From NCBI GenBank assembly GCA_039990395.1, contig JBDXFZ010000146.1, positions 62,001 to 126,000 on the forward strand: a stretch of DNA of 64,000 bases. Reading direction: 5' to 3'. Below, one piece after another: positions 25,503-35,390 of this stretch. Below the pieces are notes generated by a model. The model did not search any database, was not told where the DNA came from, and saw only the letters and a list, made by a program, of their open reading frames with translations. The DNA comes from CALINF01 sp039990395. Lineage in GTDB: Bacteria > Pseudomonadota > Gammaproteobacteria > Pseudomonadales > Halieaceae. Position 1 is the stretch's first letter; every line of letters begins with the position of its first letter. Made by a program: the position numbers and the translations under genes.

Positions 25503-26297
25503 TTACTGATTTGCCTCAGTATGCGAACTGCTAACGCCCTCTAACAGGAGTAATGCCGCGCCCAAAAAGAAGCATATGGCGCCGAGTAAGGTAAACAAAA
25601 TTGATAGCTCAGCAGCTTCTGCGAGCAGCGGGACAGGTGTTTCTAGTGCCAATACAGCGGCAACCATAAACATGATACAGCCGAGCAGGTTGATAACTGC
25701 AATGCACCACTCGATACTCCTTGGCTGCCACAGTGCAGTTGCCTGCTGGGCTTCTCTAGCAGCCAACACACCTGACGCCAGAAACAGTATTGAACCCAGC
25801 ATATTGGGCGCCCAGATTTCGATATCATCAATGAGCCAATTGCCACCTAAGGTCATGGCATCGAAGGTGTTCAGGTTGAATGCGAGCGTACCGACAAATT
25901 GATACGCGCAGGCTCTCCAACCACGATCATGAAAGCGCCATTTGTAACTGTCGCTGCGCTTTGCTCTGCTCCCGCCAGGACAATCACCCGCTAGCTCGGC
26001 CTGAATCAGTTGTAGCAATGCGGCTATGGTGAAAGGTATGGATCCAGCAAAGAACGTCAGGTTGACGTTGGCATCAGTCGCCAGGGATTGCGGCATGTAC
26101 GCTGGGTATAGCACTCCCAGGCAGCCAACAGCGAACAAGCAGGCGCCCAGGGCAAAGATAAGCCCTATCCAACTATTCAGGTCGGTTATGCTTTTTTGGG
26201 TAAATCGCACATTCTGGGGCAGTTCGCGCCAGATCAAGGGAGCTTTGATTCCCTTGCGATGTTGTCTGGGGAAGGGCAGGATATTCGGTTCGAGCAT
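25503..26297 (-). CDS. YrhK-like multi-pass membrane protein
   Basis: The 264-residue product has about six hydrophobic helices arranged as two groups of three, with SWIGLIFALGACLFAVGC near residue 42 and SIEWCIAVINLLGCIMFMVA near residue 194. The repeated S-W/E-W...G-F pattern suggests two YrhK-type repeats. Function is unknown; it sits in the inner membrane. It is divergent from the glutamate decarboxylase gene, 64 bases away, so they may share a promoter region. Confidence 0.65.
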   Translation of the reverse strand: MLEPNILPFPRQHRKGIKAPLIWRELPQNVRFTQKSITDLNSWIGLIFALGACLFAVGCLGVLYPAYMPQSLATDANVNLTFFAGSIPFTIAALLQLIQAELAGDCPGGSRAKRSDSYKWRFHDRGWRACAYQFVGTLAFNLNTFDAMTLGGNWLIDDIEIWAPNMLGSILFLASGVLAAREAQQATALWQPRSIEWCIAVINLLGCIMFMVAAVLALETPVPLLAEAAELSILFTLLGAICFFLGAALLLLEGVSSSHTEANQ

Positions 26298-26361
26298 AAG
26301 GTTAGTTTAGCACGCGCTAAGTAGTAGCCATTGCGCAATTAGAAATAGTGGAGATAGATTA

Positions 26362-27759
26362 ATGCCTGTGCACACCAAAAGGACGATCCGTAGCGAAGAC
26401 AATGAAGACATATATGCTTCAAGCGATCTCTCTGTGGGTGCGCCTAAGCACGACTTTCCAAAAACGGTAATGTCTCCCCGCCATGCCTATGAGTTGGTGC
26501 ATGACGAATTGATGCTGGACGGTAACTCGCGACAGAACTTGGCCACCTTCTGCCAGACATGGGAGGAGCCCGAGCTGCACAAGTTAATGGACGAGTGCAT
26601 CAATAAAAATATGGTAGACAAGGATGAATACCCGCAAACCGCTGAGATAGAAGCGCGTTGCGTACACATGTTATCTCAGTTGTGGAATTCGCCCGAGGGT
26701 TCCGATAGCGCGGGTTGTTCCACCGTAGGCTCCAGTGAGGCAGCCATGTTGGGTGGGCTGGCGATGAAGCGCCGCTGGGAGGCGCAGCGTAAGGCGGCGG
26801 GTAAATCTATTGAAAAGCCTAACCTGATTACTGGTCCCGTGCAGGTTTGCTGGCACAAGTTCGCCCGTTATTGGGATATCGAGCACCGAGAGGTTCCGAT
26901 GCAGGAAGGCCGATTGCTGCTAACCCCCGAAGAGGTGCTCGCTCGCTGCGATGAAAATACTATTGGTGTCGTACCCACGCTGGGCGTGACGTTTACGGGT
27001 GAGTACGAGCCTGTGGAAGCTATTGCTGCGGCGCTGGATGAATTGCAAGCGCAGCAGGGTCTGGATATACCAATTCATGTTGATGCTGCGAGCGGTGGTT
27101 TTCTCGCACCGTTCTGCGCGCCTGACCTGGTCTGGGATTTCCGCTTACCGCGTGTTCGCTCCATCAACGCGTCGGGTCACAAGTTTGGTTTATCACCGCT
27201 GGGTGTAGGCTGGGTGATGTGGCGTGATGAAACGGATTTACCGGAAGAGATGGTGTTCTGGGTCAATTACCTAGGTGGGAACATGCGAGATATTGCGCTG
27301 AACTTCTCGCGCCCTGGCGGGCAGGTAATAAGCCAGTACTACAACTTTCTACGTCTGGGTCGAGAAGGATATGCCAGGGTTCATAATGCCAGTTACGCGA
27401 CCGCTCGCTACCTAGCTGAAGGTATCGCGGCGTTAGGCCCGTTCGAGATGGTATACGCCGGCGACAGCCAAACGGGCATCCCGGCACTCTGTTGGAAAAT
27501 GAAGCCGGGTGCGGGGGAGACCTTCAATCTTTTCGACTTGGCTGATCGTCTGCGTACCCGAGGTTGGCAAGTGCCGGCTTACTCGTTGCCGCCAGAGCAG
27601 GAAAGCCTGGTTATACAGAGAATCCTCGTGCGTCATGGCGTAAGCCGTGATCTCGCGTCATTGTTGTTAGGTGATATTCGTGATGCGCTTAAGTACCTGG
27701 CCTCTCATCCGGCGCAACATCCGCTAACTGAAGAGGAAGGCTCAGGATTTCACCATTAG
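26362..27759 (+). CDS. gadB: Glutamate decarboxylase, PLP-dependent
   Basis: The 465-residue enzyme is a full-length GadA/GadB-type decarboxylase. The PLP-binding Lys274 lies in SINASGHKFGLSPLG; HVDAASGGF (about 233-241) supplies the cofactor-stacking Asp; GCSTVGSSEAAMLGG is also typical. It converts glutamate to GABA and consumes a proton, serving acid resistance or GABA metabolism. The C-terminal FHH matches the His-containing tail that closes the active site of E. coli GadB. No glutamate/GABA antiporter gene lies beside it, so the exchange partner must be elsewhere. Confidence 0.92.
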   Translation: MPVHTKRTIRSEDNEDIYASSDLSVGAPKHDFPKTVMSPRHAYELVHDELMLDGNSRQNLATFCQTWEEPELHKLMDECINKNMVDKDEYPQTAEIEARCVHMLSQLWNSPEGSDSAGCSTVGSSEAAMLGGLAMKRRWEAQRKAAGKSIEKPNLITGPVQVCWHKFARYWDIEHREVPMQEGRLLLTPEEVLARCDENTIGVVPTLGVTFTGEYEPVEAIAAALDELQAQQGLDIPIHVDAASGGFLAPFCAPDLVWDFRLPRVRSINASGHKFGLSPLGVGWVMWRDETDLPEEMVFWVNYLGGNMRDIALNFSRPGGQVISQYYNFLRLGREGYARVHNASYATARYLAEGIAALGPFEMVYAGDSQTGIPALCWKMKPGAGETFNLFDLADRLRTRGWQVPAYSLPPEQESLVIQRILVRHGVSRDLASLLLGDIRDALKYLASHPAQHPLTEEEGSGFHH

Positions 27760-27853
27760 CAGGTAGAAAGGGGGGCGATGGTAGGTTTGATCAGTTTGTC
27801 GTTGAACTCCCCGGCATTGCTCGAGTGCTGTCTTAGCAAGACAGTACCCAGCC

Positions 27854-28822
27854 TCAGTTGAGGCCTATAGCAAAGCTGACGATAAAGTGATCGCCTTCTA
27901 AACGTCTGTCAGCATCGAAGTCGTGCAGCCATTTTGCAATCACAGAGACAGGTTTGTCGGCTATCTGGGTTGACCATAAAAGTGCAGGGCCTACTCCATA
28001 GACTTCAGCCTTAAAATCTCCAAGTACCGCGCCATCACCACTGTCTCCCGTGATCTGCTTCTGGTGGAATCCGTGTATACCCAGCGCCAAAGACTCTGTG
28101 AGATACCGATTAATGGCGATATCCACATGAATCTCCTGCCCGCTTTGGTAGTCCGTGTCCGAGTTCTCCGTATTGTAGATGTAGCCTAGATTGCCGGAAA
28201 TTTCCCAACCCGATACAGGGTTCAGGTAGCTAAGTGCAATATTTGAATCAAAACTCCAGTAATTGAGCCCTGCGTTGATCGACTCACTCTCATCGTAATC
28301 ACCAGTGGGCGCCACGATGTACTGGGAAAAGGTGGTGTGCAAGTTATCCTCATTCCAATACAGCACCAAGGGTACAAGAACAATATCGCCAAGCCCGGAT
28401 GCCTCGGATGTTGCGCTGTAGGTGGCGTCGGCAGCCATCAGATTCGAGTTCAAGGTACTATTGATTTCATTTTTCGCAACAGGAATAAGCGCACCAAAGG
28501 CGTATTGGGCCCCGGCGACTTGAAACTCCGGTTTGTACAGAAGAGTCGTCAGGTTTACCAGAAAGGTCAGGTCTGCCTCAACTTCGATGCGGCCAGCTCT
28601 GAAGGATTCTTTGTCGTTGGCCTCATAGTAATAGACGTCATTTCTCAGTGTAAACTTATCCGGGGGCTCAACGGCCATGGCAAAATCGCCATATGTCCCG
28701 GGTATATAGTTACTGTACCCCCCCTCTGCTGCGTATCCAGTGGTAGCAGCTAGCGGCAACGTCAAAGTGGTCAGTAGCCTGTAGAGCAACCACTTGTTGA
28801 TAACAGATTTCACCCTCAGCAC
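27854..28822 (-). CDS. Outer-membrane SphA/MetA-pathway-type protein
   Basis: The 322-residue protein has a signal peptide (about 1-31, ending GYA) and a beta-barrel-like pattern matching the phenol_MetA_deg / SphA family: GFHQKQITGDSGDG and AKWLHDFDADRRLEGDHFIVSFAI near the C terminus, which ends in alternating hydrophobic residues. Members are outer-membrane proteins near aromatic or lipid catabolism genes, thought to help hydrophobic uptake. It follows the RND permease gene by 53 bases on the same strand and may serve that efflux operon. Confidence 0.8.
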   Translation of the reverse strand: MLRVKSVINKWLLYRLLTTLTLPLAATTGYAAEGGYSNYIPGTYGDFAMAVEPPDKFTLRNDVYYYEANDKESFRAGRIEVEADLTFLVNLTTLLYKPEFQVAGAQYAFGALIPVAKNEINSTLNSNLMAADATYSATSEASGLGDIVLVPLVLYWNEDNLHTTFSQYIVAPTGDYDESESINAGLNYWSFDSNIALSYLNPVSGWEISGNLGYIYNTENSDTDYQSGQEIHVDIAINRYLTESLALGIHGFHQKQITGDSGDGAVLGDFKAEVYGVGPALLWSTQIADKPVSVIAKWLHDFDADRRLEGDHFIVSFAIGLN

Positions 28823-28875
28823 GACCTCAAAAATTGAAACGTATAACTTCTAGATAGCTGGCCGGACTTTCGATC

Positions 28876-31800
28876 CTATTGTGAGCTTGCAGATTCAAGT
28901 TTTGGAGTCGGCTCGGAGTTCTCCGCATCCTCTATCACATTGTGCTGCTCTGCCAGGAATGTATAAATCGCAGGAAGTACAAACAGAGTGAAAAGCGTAC
29001 CGACGGCCATGCCAACAGAAATCACCAGGCCGATGGAGAAGCGGCTTTCAGCGCCCGCACCTGATGCAGTTACTAGCGGGAGAACTCCGATAACCATGGC
29101 CGCGGTGGTCATGAGTACCGGGCGTAATCTTATACCTGCAGACTTGAGAATGGCGTCGTGCCTATTGAGCCCTTCATCCCTTTGTAAGTCATTGGCGAAC
29201 TGAACGATGAGTATGCCGTGTTTGCTGATCAGTCCAATGAGCGTCACTAATCCGACTTCGGTATAAATATTGAGAGTTGCTGCGCCAAAGTACAGTGGTA
29301 GCATTGCCCCGAAAATAGACAGAGGTACGGTGGTAAGAATGACTAGAGGATCGCGGAAACTCTCGAACTGCGCTGCAAGAACAAGGTAAATAATAATTAT
29401 CGCCAGAAAGAAGGTAGAGACAAGAGAACTGCCCTCTTGCAGAAATTGTCTGAGTTCACCCGAGGAGTCCAGCAAATAGCTTTTGGGGAGTATCTTTTCG
29501 GCTTGCCCAATCATGTATTCATGAGCCTCACTTAAGCTGACGCCGGGCATCATCTTACCTTCAATTGTAGCGCTGTTAAGCTGCTGAAACTGATTGTTCT
29601 GGGAGGGGCGCACGACGTACTCTACATTCACCACAGCAGAGAGTGGGACCATCTCACCTGAGGCGGAGCGAATGAAGTAAGTTCCCAGTGCGGCGGTGTC
29701 CAGGCGGTCGCTGCGGGGTACTTCGGATATTACCTGATAGCTGCGTCCGTCAAGCGAAAAGTAATTGATAAAACCCTCACTCAAAAAGCCCTGTAGTACC
29801 CGCCCGATGTCCTTTGCACTTATTCCCAATGAGGAAGCCTTATCGCGGTCGATGGAGATGTCTATCTGAGGCCGGTCGATCTTCAGATCATTCTTTATGA
29901 AGATAAACTTTCCGCTGTCTGCTGCAGCCTCGGTGAGTTTCTCTACGTGCGCGTACATAGTTTCCAGGTCATCAATGGCGGACTTCACCACCAACTGATA
30001 AGGCAGGCCTTGCGGCGTCCCTGGGAGTACCGGAGGAGAAAATGTATACAGTTGCAGCCCGGGCGACCGCTGCAGACGAGTTTGCATCTCGTGTTGAATG
30101 TCCTGTGCGGTGCGTTCTCGTGAACCCCAGTCTGTCAAAATGCCGATAGAAAACAAGGTGTAGTCGTTCTGGTAACCATAGACGCTGAACGATGTATCAG
30201 TTTCCTTTAACTCACCGAACATTGATTCAAGCGGTTTTGCAGTCGCTCTCAGGTAGTCCGTATTGGCTTGCGTAGGCCCGGTACCCATTACCAGTACCGC
30301 ACCCTGATCCTCTTCCGGTGCTAGCTCTTGTGCTGTGTTCATAAGCATAAAAATTAGTGCGGTCAGAACAGTAGCGGCCAAAGGCCAAACAAAAGTGCGA
30401 TTTGCCAGTAGCACGACGATAATGCCTTCATAGGCTTTACGAAGTCGCTCCAGCACAGAGTCGATACGTTTTGCCAAAGGCGAGTTGGTTACCTCGATAC
30501 TCAAAATACGGGAGCACATCATTGGAGAAAGTGTCAGTGCGATGAAACCTGAGATTAAAACGGCCCCAGCGAGCGTAAAGGCAAACTCTGTAAAGAGTGA
30601 CCCTGTCAGTCCACCCATGAATCCGATAGGCGCATAGACTGCAGCCAGCGTGATAGTCATAGAGATAACGGGCGATGCTATCTCACGTGCGCTGACGATG
30701 GCAGCCTGCATGGGGTCCATACCCTCTTCAAGATGACGCGATGTGTTTTCCACAACGACGATCGCATCATCTACAACCAGAGAGATCGCCAGCACCAAAG
30801 CCAGCAAGGTGAGCAGGTTGATACTGAAGCCTAGCGCAAGCATGACAAACAGCGTACCGATGAGTGATAGCGGTATGGTAATTACTGGTATCAATACAGA
30901 TCTAAAACTGCCCAGGAACATAAATACTACAACGATCACAATGAGAATAGCTTCTATAAGTGTTCGCGTGACCTCTTCAATAGAGGTGCTAATGTAGCGA
31001 GTAGAGTCATATACCATTGTGACTGCCATGCCCGGAGGCGCAGCAGCCTGTACTTCTGGCAGTACACTGTAAATTCCGTCGATCACATCCAGTGGGTTGG
31101 AGTCAGCTGTATTGGAAATGGCAACCATTACGCTTTCCTTGCCGCCAGCAGAAACCTCCTCATCGTAGTTGTTAGCGCCCAACTCCACGGTGGCGATATC
31201 TTTAATTCGTACTAGCCGTCCGTCTACATCCTTAATCGCGATGTTTTCAAATTGCTCAACCGTCTGTAGGTCGGTACGGGCATTTATGTCGATCTCAACA
31301 AAACTGCCCTTGAATCTGCCTGAAGCACTTACAGCGTTATTTGCGGAAATTGCGCTTTGTATATCGCGCGCATCAATTGATAATGCGGCCATTTGCTTGG
31401 GGTTTAGCCACAGTCGCATAGCAAAGTCTCGCTCTCCTTCTATATCAACTCGGTTTACTCCAGCGACAGTAGAGAATAATGGAACTGCAACTCGGCTGAC
31501 GAAGTCTGATGTCTGTTGAGTCTCTAGCTGCGCCGATGTGAATGATATGTAAGCCACCGGAGGTTGCGAGGAAGACTTGGTAATGCTTGGATCCTGTGTG
31601 CCATCCGGTAAACGATATTTCACTTGTTGAACAAGTGCCAGCACCTCCGCCAATGCAGAGTCAGTCGGGTAGTCAAGCTTCAGGTAAAGCCTAATAGTGG
31701 ACTTACCCATCTCGTTTTGGGCGTACATGTAGTCGATACCTTCGGTCGAAGCTACCTGCTGCTGTATAGGCTGGGTGACGTAACCCTGCACATTACTGGC

Positions 31801-31965
31801 GCTAGCGCCTGGGTAAATGGTGGTGATGGTAAGCACGCCTGTTTCCAGCTTCGGGTATTGGCGAATCTGCAAGTCTTGCAGGGCCTTAAACCCCAATACA
31901 AACAGCACCAGGCTGAGAACGGTGGCAAGAACCGGTCTACGTATAAAAATGTCAGTAAAATTCAT
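28876..31965 (-). CDS. RND efflux permease, HAE1 (AcrB/MexB) family
   Basis: The 1029-residue inner-membrane transporter has the RND architecture: helix 1 (about 11-30), a porter domain, helices 2-6 (about 335-480), a second porter domain and helices 8-12. The proton-relay Asp pair is at 399-400 in LAISLVVDDAIVVVEN. It uses proton flow to pump hydrophobic compounds or drugs. Its ATG lies two bases past the adaptor gene's stop, so they are one operon. No TolC-type gene adjoins, so the outer-membrane channel is probably encoded elsewhere. Confidence 0.95.
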   Translation of the reverse strand: MNFTDIFIRRPVLATVLSLVLFVLGFKALQDLQIRQYPKLETGVLTITTIYPGASASNVQGYVTQPIQQQVASTEGIDYMYAQNEMGKSTIRLYLKLDYPTDSALAEVLALVQQVKYRLPDGTQDPSITKSSSQPPVAYISFTSAQLETQQTSDFVSRVAVPLFSTVAGVNRVDIEGERDFAMRLWLNPKQMAALSIDARDIQSAISANNAVSASGRFKGSFVEIDINARTDLQTVEQFENIAIKDVDGRLVRIKDIATVELGANNYDEEVSAGGKESVMVAISNTADSNPLDVIDGIYSVLPEVQAAAPPGMAVTMVYDSTRYISTSIEEVTRTLIEAILIVIVVVFMFLGSFRSVLIPVITIPLSLIGTLFVMLALGFSINLLTLLALVLAISLVVDDAIVVVENTSRHLEEGMDPMQAAIVSAREIASPVISMTITLAAVYAPIGFMGGLTGSLFTEFAFTLAGAVLISGFIALTLSPMMCSRILSIEVTNSPLAKRIDSVLERLRKAYEGIIVVLLANRTFVWPLAATVLTALIFMLMNTAQELAPEEDQGAVLVMGTGPTQANTDYLRATAKPLESMFGELKETDTSFSVYGYQNDYTLFSIGILTDWGSRERTAQDIQHEMQTRLQRSPGLQLYTFSPPVLPGTPQGLPYQLVVKSAIDDLETMYAHVEKLTEAAADSGKFIFIKNDLKIDRPQIDISIDRDKASSLGISAKDIGRVLQGFLSEGFINYFSLDGRSYQVISEVPRSDRLDTAALGTYFIRSASGEMVPLSAVVNVEYVVRPSQNNQFQQLNSATIEGKMMPGVSLSEAHEYMIGQAEKILPKSYLLDSSGELRQFLQEGSSLVSTFFLAIIIIYLVLAAQFESFRDPLVILTTVPLSIFGAMLPLYFGAATLNIYTEVGLVTLIGLISKHGILIVQFANDLQRDEGLNRHDAILKSAGIRLRPVLMTTAAMVIGVLPLVTASGAGAESRFSIGLVISVGMAVGTLFTLFVLPAIYTFLAEQHNVIEDAENSEPTPKLESASSQ

Positions 31966-31967
31966 CT

Positions 31968-33101
31968 TTACTGCCCGGTGACTTTAGATGAATCGAGAGC
32001 AACGCTGTTATTAATCATGACGATGGTTCCGTCTTTGAGTTGCTGTTGGTTTGAAGTGATTACTTGTTCTCCGGGTTTGAGCCCACTTCCGATAACCACT
32101 TTGTCGTCGCGTCTGGCCAGTACTTCCACGGAGCGGCGTTCAACTTTGAATCGCTTCGGCTCGTCGCTATTGTCAGAATCCTCGAGCGAGTCTCCAATTA
32201 CATAAGCCATATCTCCATACAATGAGTAGGACAGGGCTACGGACGGCAGCTGAATGGCGTTCAGGGCCTCATTTGTCACAACGGTGACATTGGCGAACAT
32301 ACCTGGTGTCAGCTCTGTTCCGGGGCTGGACAGTGTAGCTCGGATATCCACGTTACGAGAATTCGGATCTATTTGGGGGCTGATCGCGCTGATTTTTGCC
32401 TGATAATTCTTGCCGGGGTAGGCGTCGCTTTGGAGCTCCACGGCTAGTCCGTTGCTGAGCTTGGGTAAGTCCGCTTCGGGAAGGCTGAAGTCGACAAAAA
32501 GCACTGAAATATCCTGGAGGTTTACGATTGCGGTACCCGGTTTCACGAATTGGCCGACATTGACTTGCCGTATGCCGAGTCGCCCAGGGAAGGGCGCCTT
32601 GATTGCCATATAATCGATTTTAGTGCGAATAGCGTTTGCCGATGCCTGATTAGTTCTCAGACTTACTGCAGCGCGGTCTAGTGTTGCCTGAGACGCACTA
32701 TTTTCCTTAACCAGTGTTGTGTAGCGATCAACATCTAATTGTGCAAGTTCAACCTTGGCGACTTCTCGTTCCAGCTCGTCTTGCTCTAGCTGGTCGTCGA
32801 GCTGTAGGAGCAGGTCGCCCTGAGCAACAGTATCCCCTGATTTAAAATGGATGGATCGAACTTGCCCACCAAGCTGCGGTGTGACATTAACGGCGTCATT
32901 CGCGGTTATCTCACCAATCGTCACCATGCGCGCAGTCCAGCGTGTTTGCTCAGCCTGCAGCGTTGTAACGGCGATAGGCGGGGCTTGGTACGCCGAGAGC
33001 TTCTCAGCGATAACCCTTTGCTTCACAAGGTGAAATCCGAAGACTGTAGCTAAGATTGCAATAATCAGAGCGCTGGTTAGCAGTTTTATCCTGGAACTCA
33101 T
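31968..33101 (-). CDS. RND efflux periplasmic adaptor (HlyD/MFP family)
   Basis: The 377-residue protein has an N-terminal membrane anchor or signal (about residues 7-26), a lipoyl half-motif (GQVRSIHFKSGDTVAQGDLLLQL, two parts, about 86-108), a helical hairpin (about 110-160) and a beta-barrel domain. It links the permease to an outer-membrane channel. The permease gene follows two bases after its stop codon. No regulator gene is beside it; an inverted repeat at 33162-33242 may mark a control site. Confidence 0.92.
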   Translation of the reverse strand: MSSRIKLLTSALIIAILATVFGFHLVKQRVIAEKLSAYQAPPIAVTTLQAEQTRWTARMVTIGEITANDAVNVTPQLGGQVRSIHFKSGDTVAQGDLLLQLDDQLEQDELEREVAKVELAQLDVDRYTTLVKENSASQATLDRAAVSLRTNQASANAIRTKIDYMAIKAPFPGRLGIRQVNVGQFVKPGTAIVNLQDISVLFVDFSLPEADLPKLSNGLAVELQSDAYPGKNYQAKISAISPQIDPNSRNVDIRATLSSPGTELTPGMFANVTVVTNEALNAIQLPSVALSYSLYGDMAYVIGDSLEDSDNSDEPKRFKVERRSVEVLARRDDKVVIGSGLKPGEQVITSNQQQLKDGTIVMINNSVALDSSKVTGQ

Positions 33102-33668
33102 ATTCAGTTCTCGTGTTATTTGTCTGGCTTTTAAGCTTGGCGAATGTGAACCGCGCTAGGGATGCGCTGACAGTAGTGTAGTAGATTTTTCATCTGATTT
33201 CCGGATAGATTGTTGCTCGTACAAACCGCAGTGTCAGCGCATGGATTCCAGCTGCATAAGGATATCTTTCACTGCCTCGTTCATGTCATTTAGAGCTGCC
33301 AGCAGTTTCTTCGGTATGAAGCGTGTGCTTGCAAAACCAGCACAAATTTTGGGCTAGGTGATTATTGCCCTTAGCTGCTTTGCGATCGGATCCAATCCCT
33401 GTCGAAAGATGCAACTCAGAGATCTGGCCGGCAACCAACTTTCACCTCTTGAGAGATGTTCATGCGTTTCTCTCAAATGTCATTGCTGCTGTATTGACTA
33501 ACTTTAGCTTGCGATAGTGTAATCTACAGTATGCTTCCGCAGCGCTTGGTATGGACTCATTGTCCTGAGTGTAGTTGCAAGCCCTGATGAGTTTATGGGT
33601 TTTTTGATCTAGAATTTTTGTCAGTGCTAAAATTTTTTGAGAAATGACCGCAGTAGAAGGTGATCCAT
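33102..33668. other. 567-base gap: inverted repeat and possible gene remnant
   Basis: This region separates the efflux operon from the divergent FMN-protein gene. It holds an 11-base perfect inverted repeat (33162-33172 with 33232-33242) and, on the minus strand, a 39-codon open stretch 33234-33353 ending ILMQLESMR that reads like the C terminus of a helical protein but has no start codon. The AT-rich part 33480-33650 probably carries the promoter of the plus-strand gene. No complete gene is supported. Confidence 0.45.
33162..33242. repeat. 11-base inverted repeat upstream of the efflux operon
   Basis: ATGCGCTGACA at 33162-33172 and its exact reverse complement at 33232-33242 are 59 bases apart. 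The right arm contains the end of the minus-strand open stretch. The left arm lies 61 bases upstream of the adaptor start, a place where an operator could act. Confidence 0.5.
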
Positions 33669-35261
33669 ATGAACCCCATGCAGAAAACTTTTTGGCTTAT
33701 CACACTGGTTGTTTTTCCGCTGTCTGCATACTTGTCATATGTATTCTGGCAAGGGGGCTTTGTATTGGTGGCGCTCGTTGGGCTCTATGTTCTTGTTGGC
33801 CTTTACGATACTTTTTTCAGCGGGCACACGCTAAATAGGCTCTATCCAGTAGCCGCCTACCTCCGCTATGGACTAGAATATATTGGTCCGGAGATACGTC
33901 AGTACTTTGTTGCCAGTGATACCGAGGAGTTGCCTTTTAGTAGAGAGCAACGCGATCTTGTGTATAAGCGAGCACAAAATCTAGACGACACACAGCCCTT
34001 TGGTACAGCCCACGATATTACCGAAACCGGTTGGTTGGGTGCGGCGCACTCTATCGCACCTACGACAGTCAAAGAAGAGAATAAGCGAGTGACCATAGGT
34101 GGCGAGCACTGTAAGCAACCGTACAGTGCGGCACGGCTGAATTGCTCCGCAATGAGTTTTGGCGCATTGAGTGCAAATGCCATCGCGGCAATCAACATGG
34201 GAGCCAAACTCGAGAACTTTTATCACAACACGGGAGAGGGGGGCTTCAGCCCACACCATAAGCAAGGCGGTGATATCGTCTGGCAGATTGGCACGGGGTA
34301 TTTCGGTTGCCGAACAACCGAGGGTGAATTCAGTCCTGAAGCGTTTCAGGCCACGCTCACCGATGAAGTCAAGATGATTGAGATCAAGATCTCACAGGGT
34401 GCTAAACCTTCTCACGGTGGTGTGCTTCCGGGTGCAAAAGTGACTGAAGAAATTGCGGCAATCAGGCTTGTGGAGTTGGGCAAAGACGTATTGTCACCGC
34501 CAGGCCACAGCGCTTACAACGACCCCAAGGGTTTGCTCAGATTTGTTGCGCAGTTGCGTGAATTGAGCGATGGCAGGCCTGTCGGTTTCAAACTTTGCAT
34601 TGGTCGCAAATACGAGTTCATGGCCATTTGCAAAGCCATGCTGGAGACTGGACTGTGTCCCGACTTTATTACTGTGGACGGGGCTGAAGGCGGTACTGGT
34701 GCGGCACCTGTAGAGTTCAGTAATCGCCTTGGCCTGCCTTGCCTAGAGGGTGTCAACTTTGTTCACAATTGTCTTGTTGGTGTTGGGTTGCGTCACAAAA
34801 TTAAAATCATAGCCTCGGGAAAAACTGCTAGTGGCTTCGATATCGTGTCTAAACTCGCGATTGGAGCTGATATTGTTGCGGCTGCCCGTACGATGATGCT
34901 CTCCCTGGGTTGTATTCAGTCGCAGGCATGTAATACGAATAAGTGCCCGACCGGAATCGCCACACAAGATCCAGTGCGTGGCAAAGCATTGAATGTTGCT
35001 GCGCGTCATAAAAGGGTCGCGAATTTTCAGCGACACACTTTAAACGCAGCATTCGAGATGATCGGTGCAATGGGGCTTGATGATCCTGGCAACTTGTTTC
35101 CGCATTTGATCTGGCGGCGGGGTGCAGATGAAACCAACTATCATTTTGACGATATCTATACCATGTTGGATGAAAATGTATTGCTTGGTCATGAAATTCC
35201 GCAGGATTACGCTAGAGACTGGAGCTTGGCGAGCGCAGAAACTTTCTCACCGCAGCTGTAG
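33669..35261 (+). CDS. FMN-binding glutamate-synthase-like protein, membrane-anchored
   Basis: ATG 33669 is preferred over GTG 33660 because AGAAGG precedes it by eight bases. The 530-residue product has two N-terminal membrane helices (about 8-45) and a GltB-like TIM barrel: SAMSFGALSANAIAAINMGA, TGEGGFSPHH, FVTVDGAEGGTGAAP-like FITVDGAEGGTGAA and ASGKTASGFD bind FMN and substrate in relatives. The 3Fe-4S motif Cys-x5-Cys-x4-Cys is present in GCIQSQACNTNKC. It lacks the amidotransferase domain, so it is not a full glutamate synthase; relatives are stand-alone FMN dehydrogenases of unknown substrate. Confidence 0.85.
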   Translation: MNPMQKTFWLITLVVFPLSAYLSYVFWQGGFVLVALVGLYVLVGLYDTFFSGHTLNRLYPVAAYLRYGLEYIGPEIRQYFVASDTEELPFSREQRDLVYKRAQNLDDTQPFGTAHDITETGWLGAAHSIAPTTVKEENKRVTIGGEHCKQPYSAARLNCSAMSFGALSANAIAAINMGAKLENFYHNTGEGGFSPHHKQGGDIVWQIGTGYFGCRTTEGEFSPEAFQATLTDEVKMIEIKISQGAKPSHGGVLPGAKVTEEIAAIRLVELGKDVLSPPGHSAYNDPKGLLRFVAQLRELSDGRPVGFKLCIGRKYEFMAICKAMLETGLCPDFITVDGAEGGTGAAPVEFSNRLGLPCLEGVNFVHNCLVGVGLRHKIKIIASGKTASGFDIVSKLAIGADIVAAARTMMLSLGCIQSQACNTNKCPTGIATQDPVRGKALNVAARHKRVANFQRHTLNAAFEMIGAMGLDDPGNLFPHLIWRRGADETNYHFDDIYTMLDENVLLGHEIPQDYARDWSLASAETFSPQL

Positions 35262-35390
35262 CGAAATCTACTGACCTTGTAGAAACTGGAAGTAATGCTG
35301 AGTCGAACCAATGCCGTTGTTGAGTAGCAAGAAGGGGTCAGAAGAGAGGCTGATATTGGCGTGCAGCCTACCGTAGCGATCATGCCTCCA

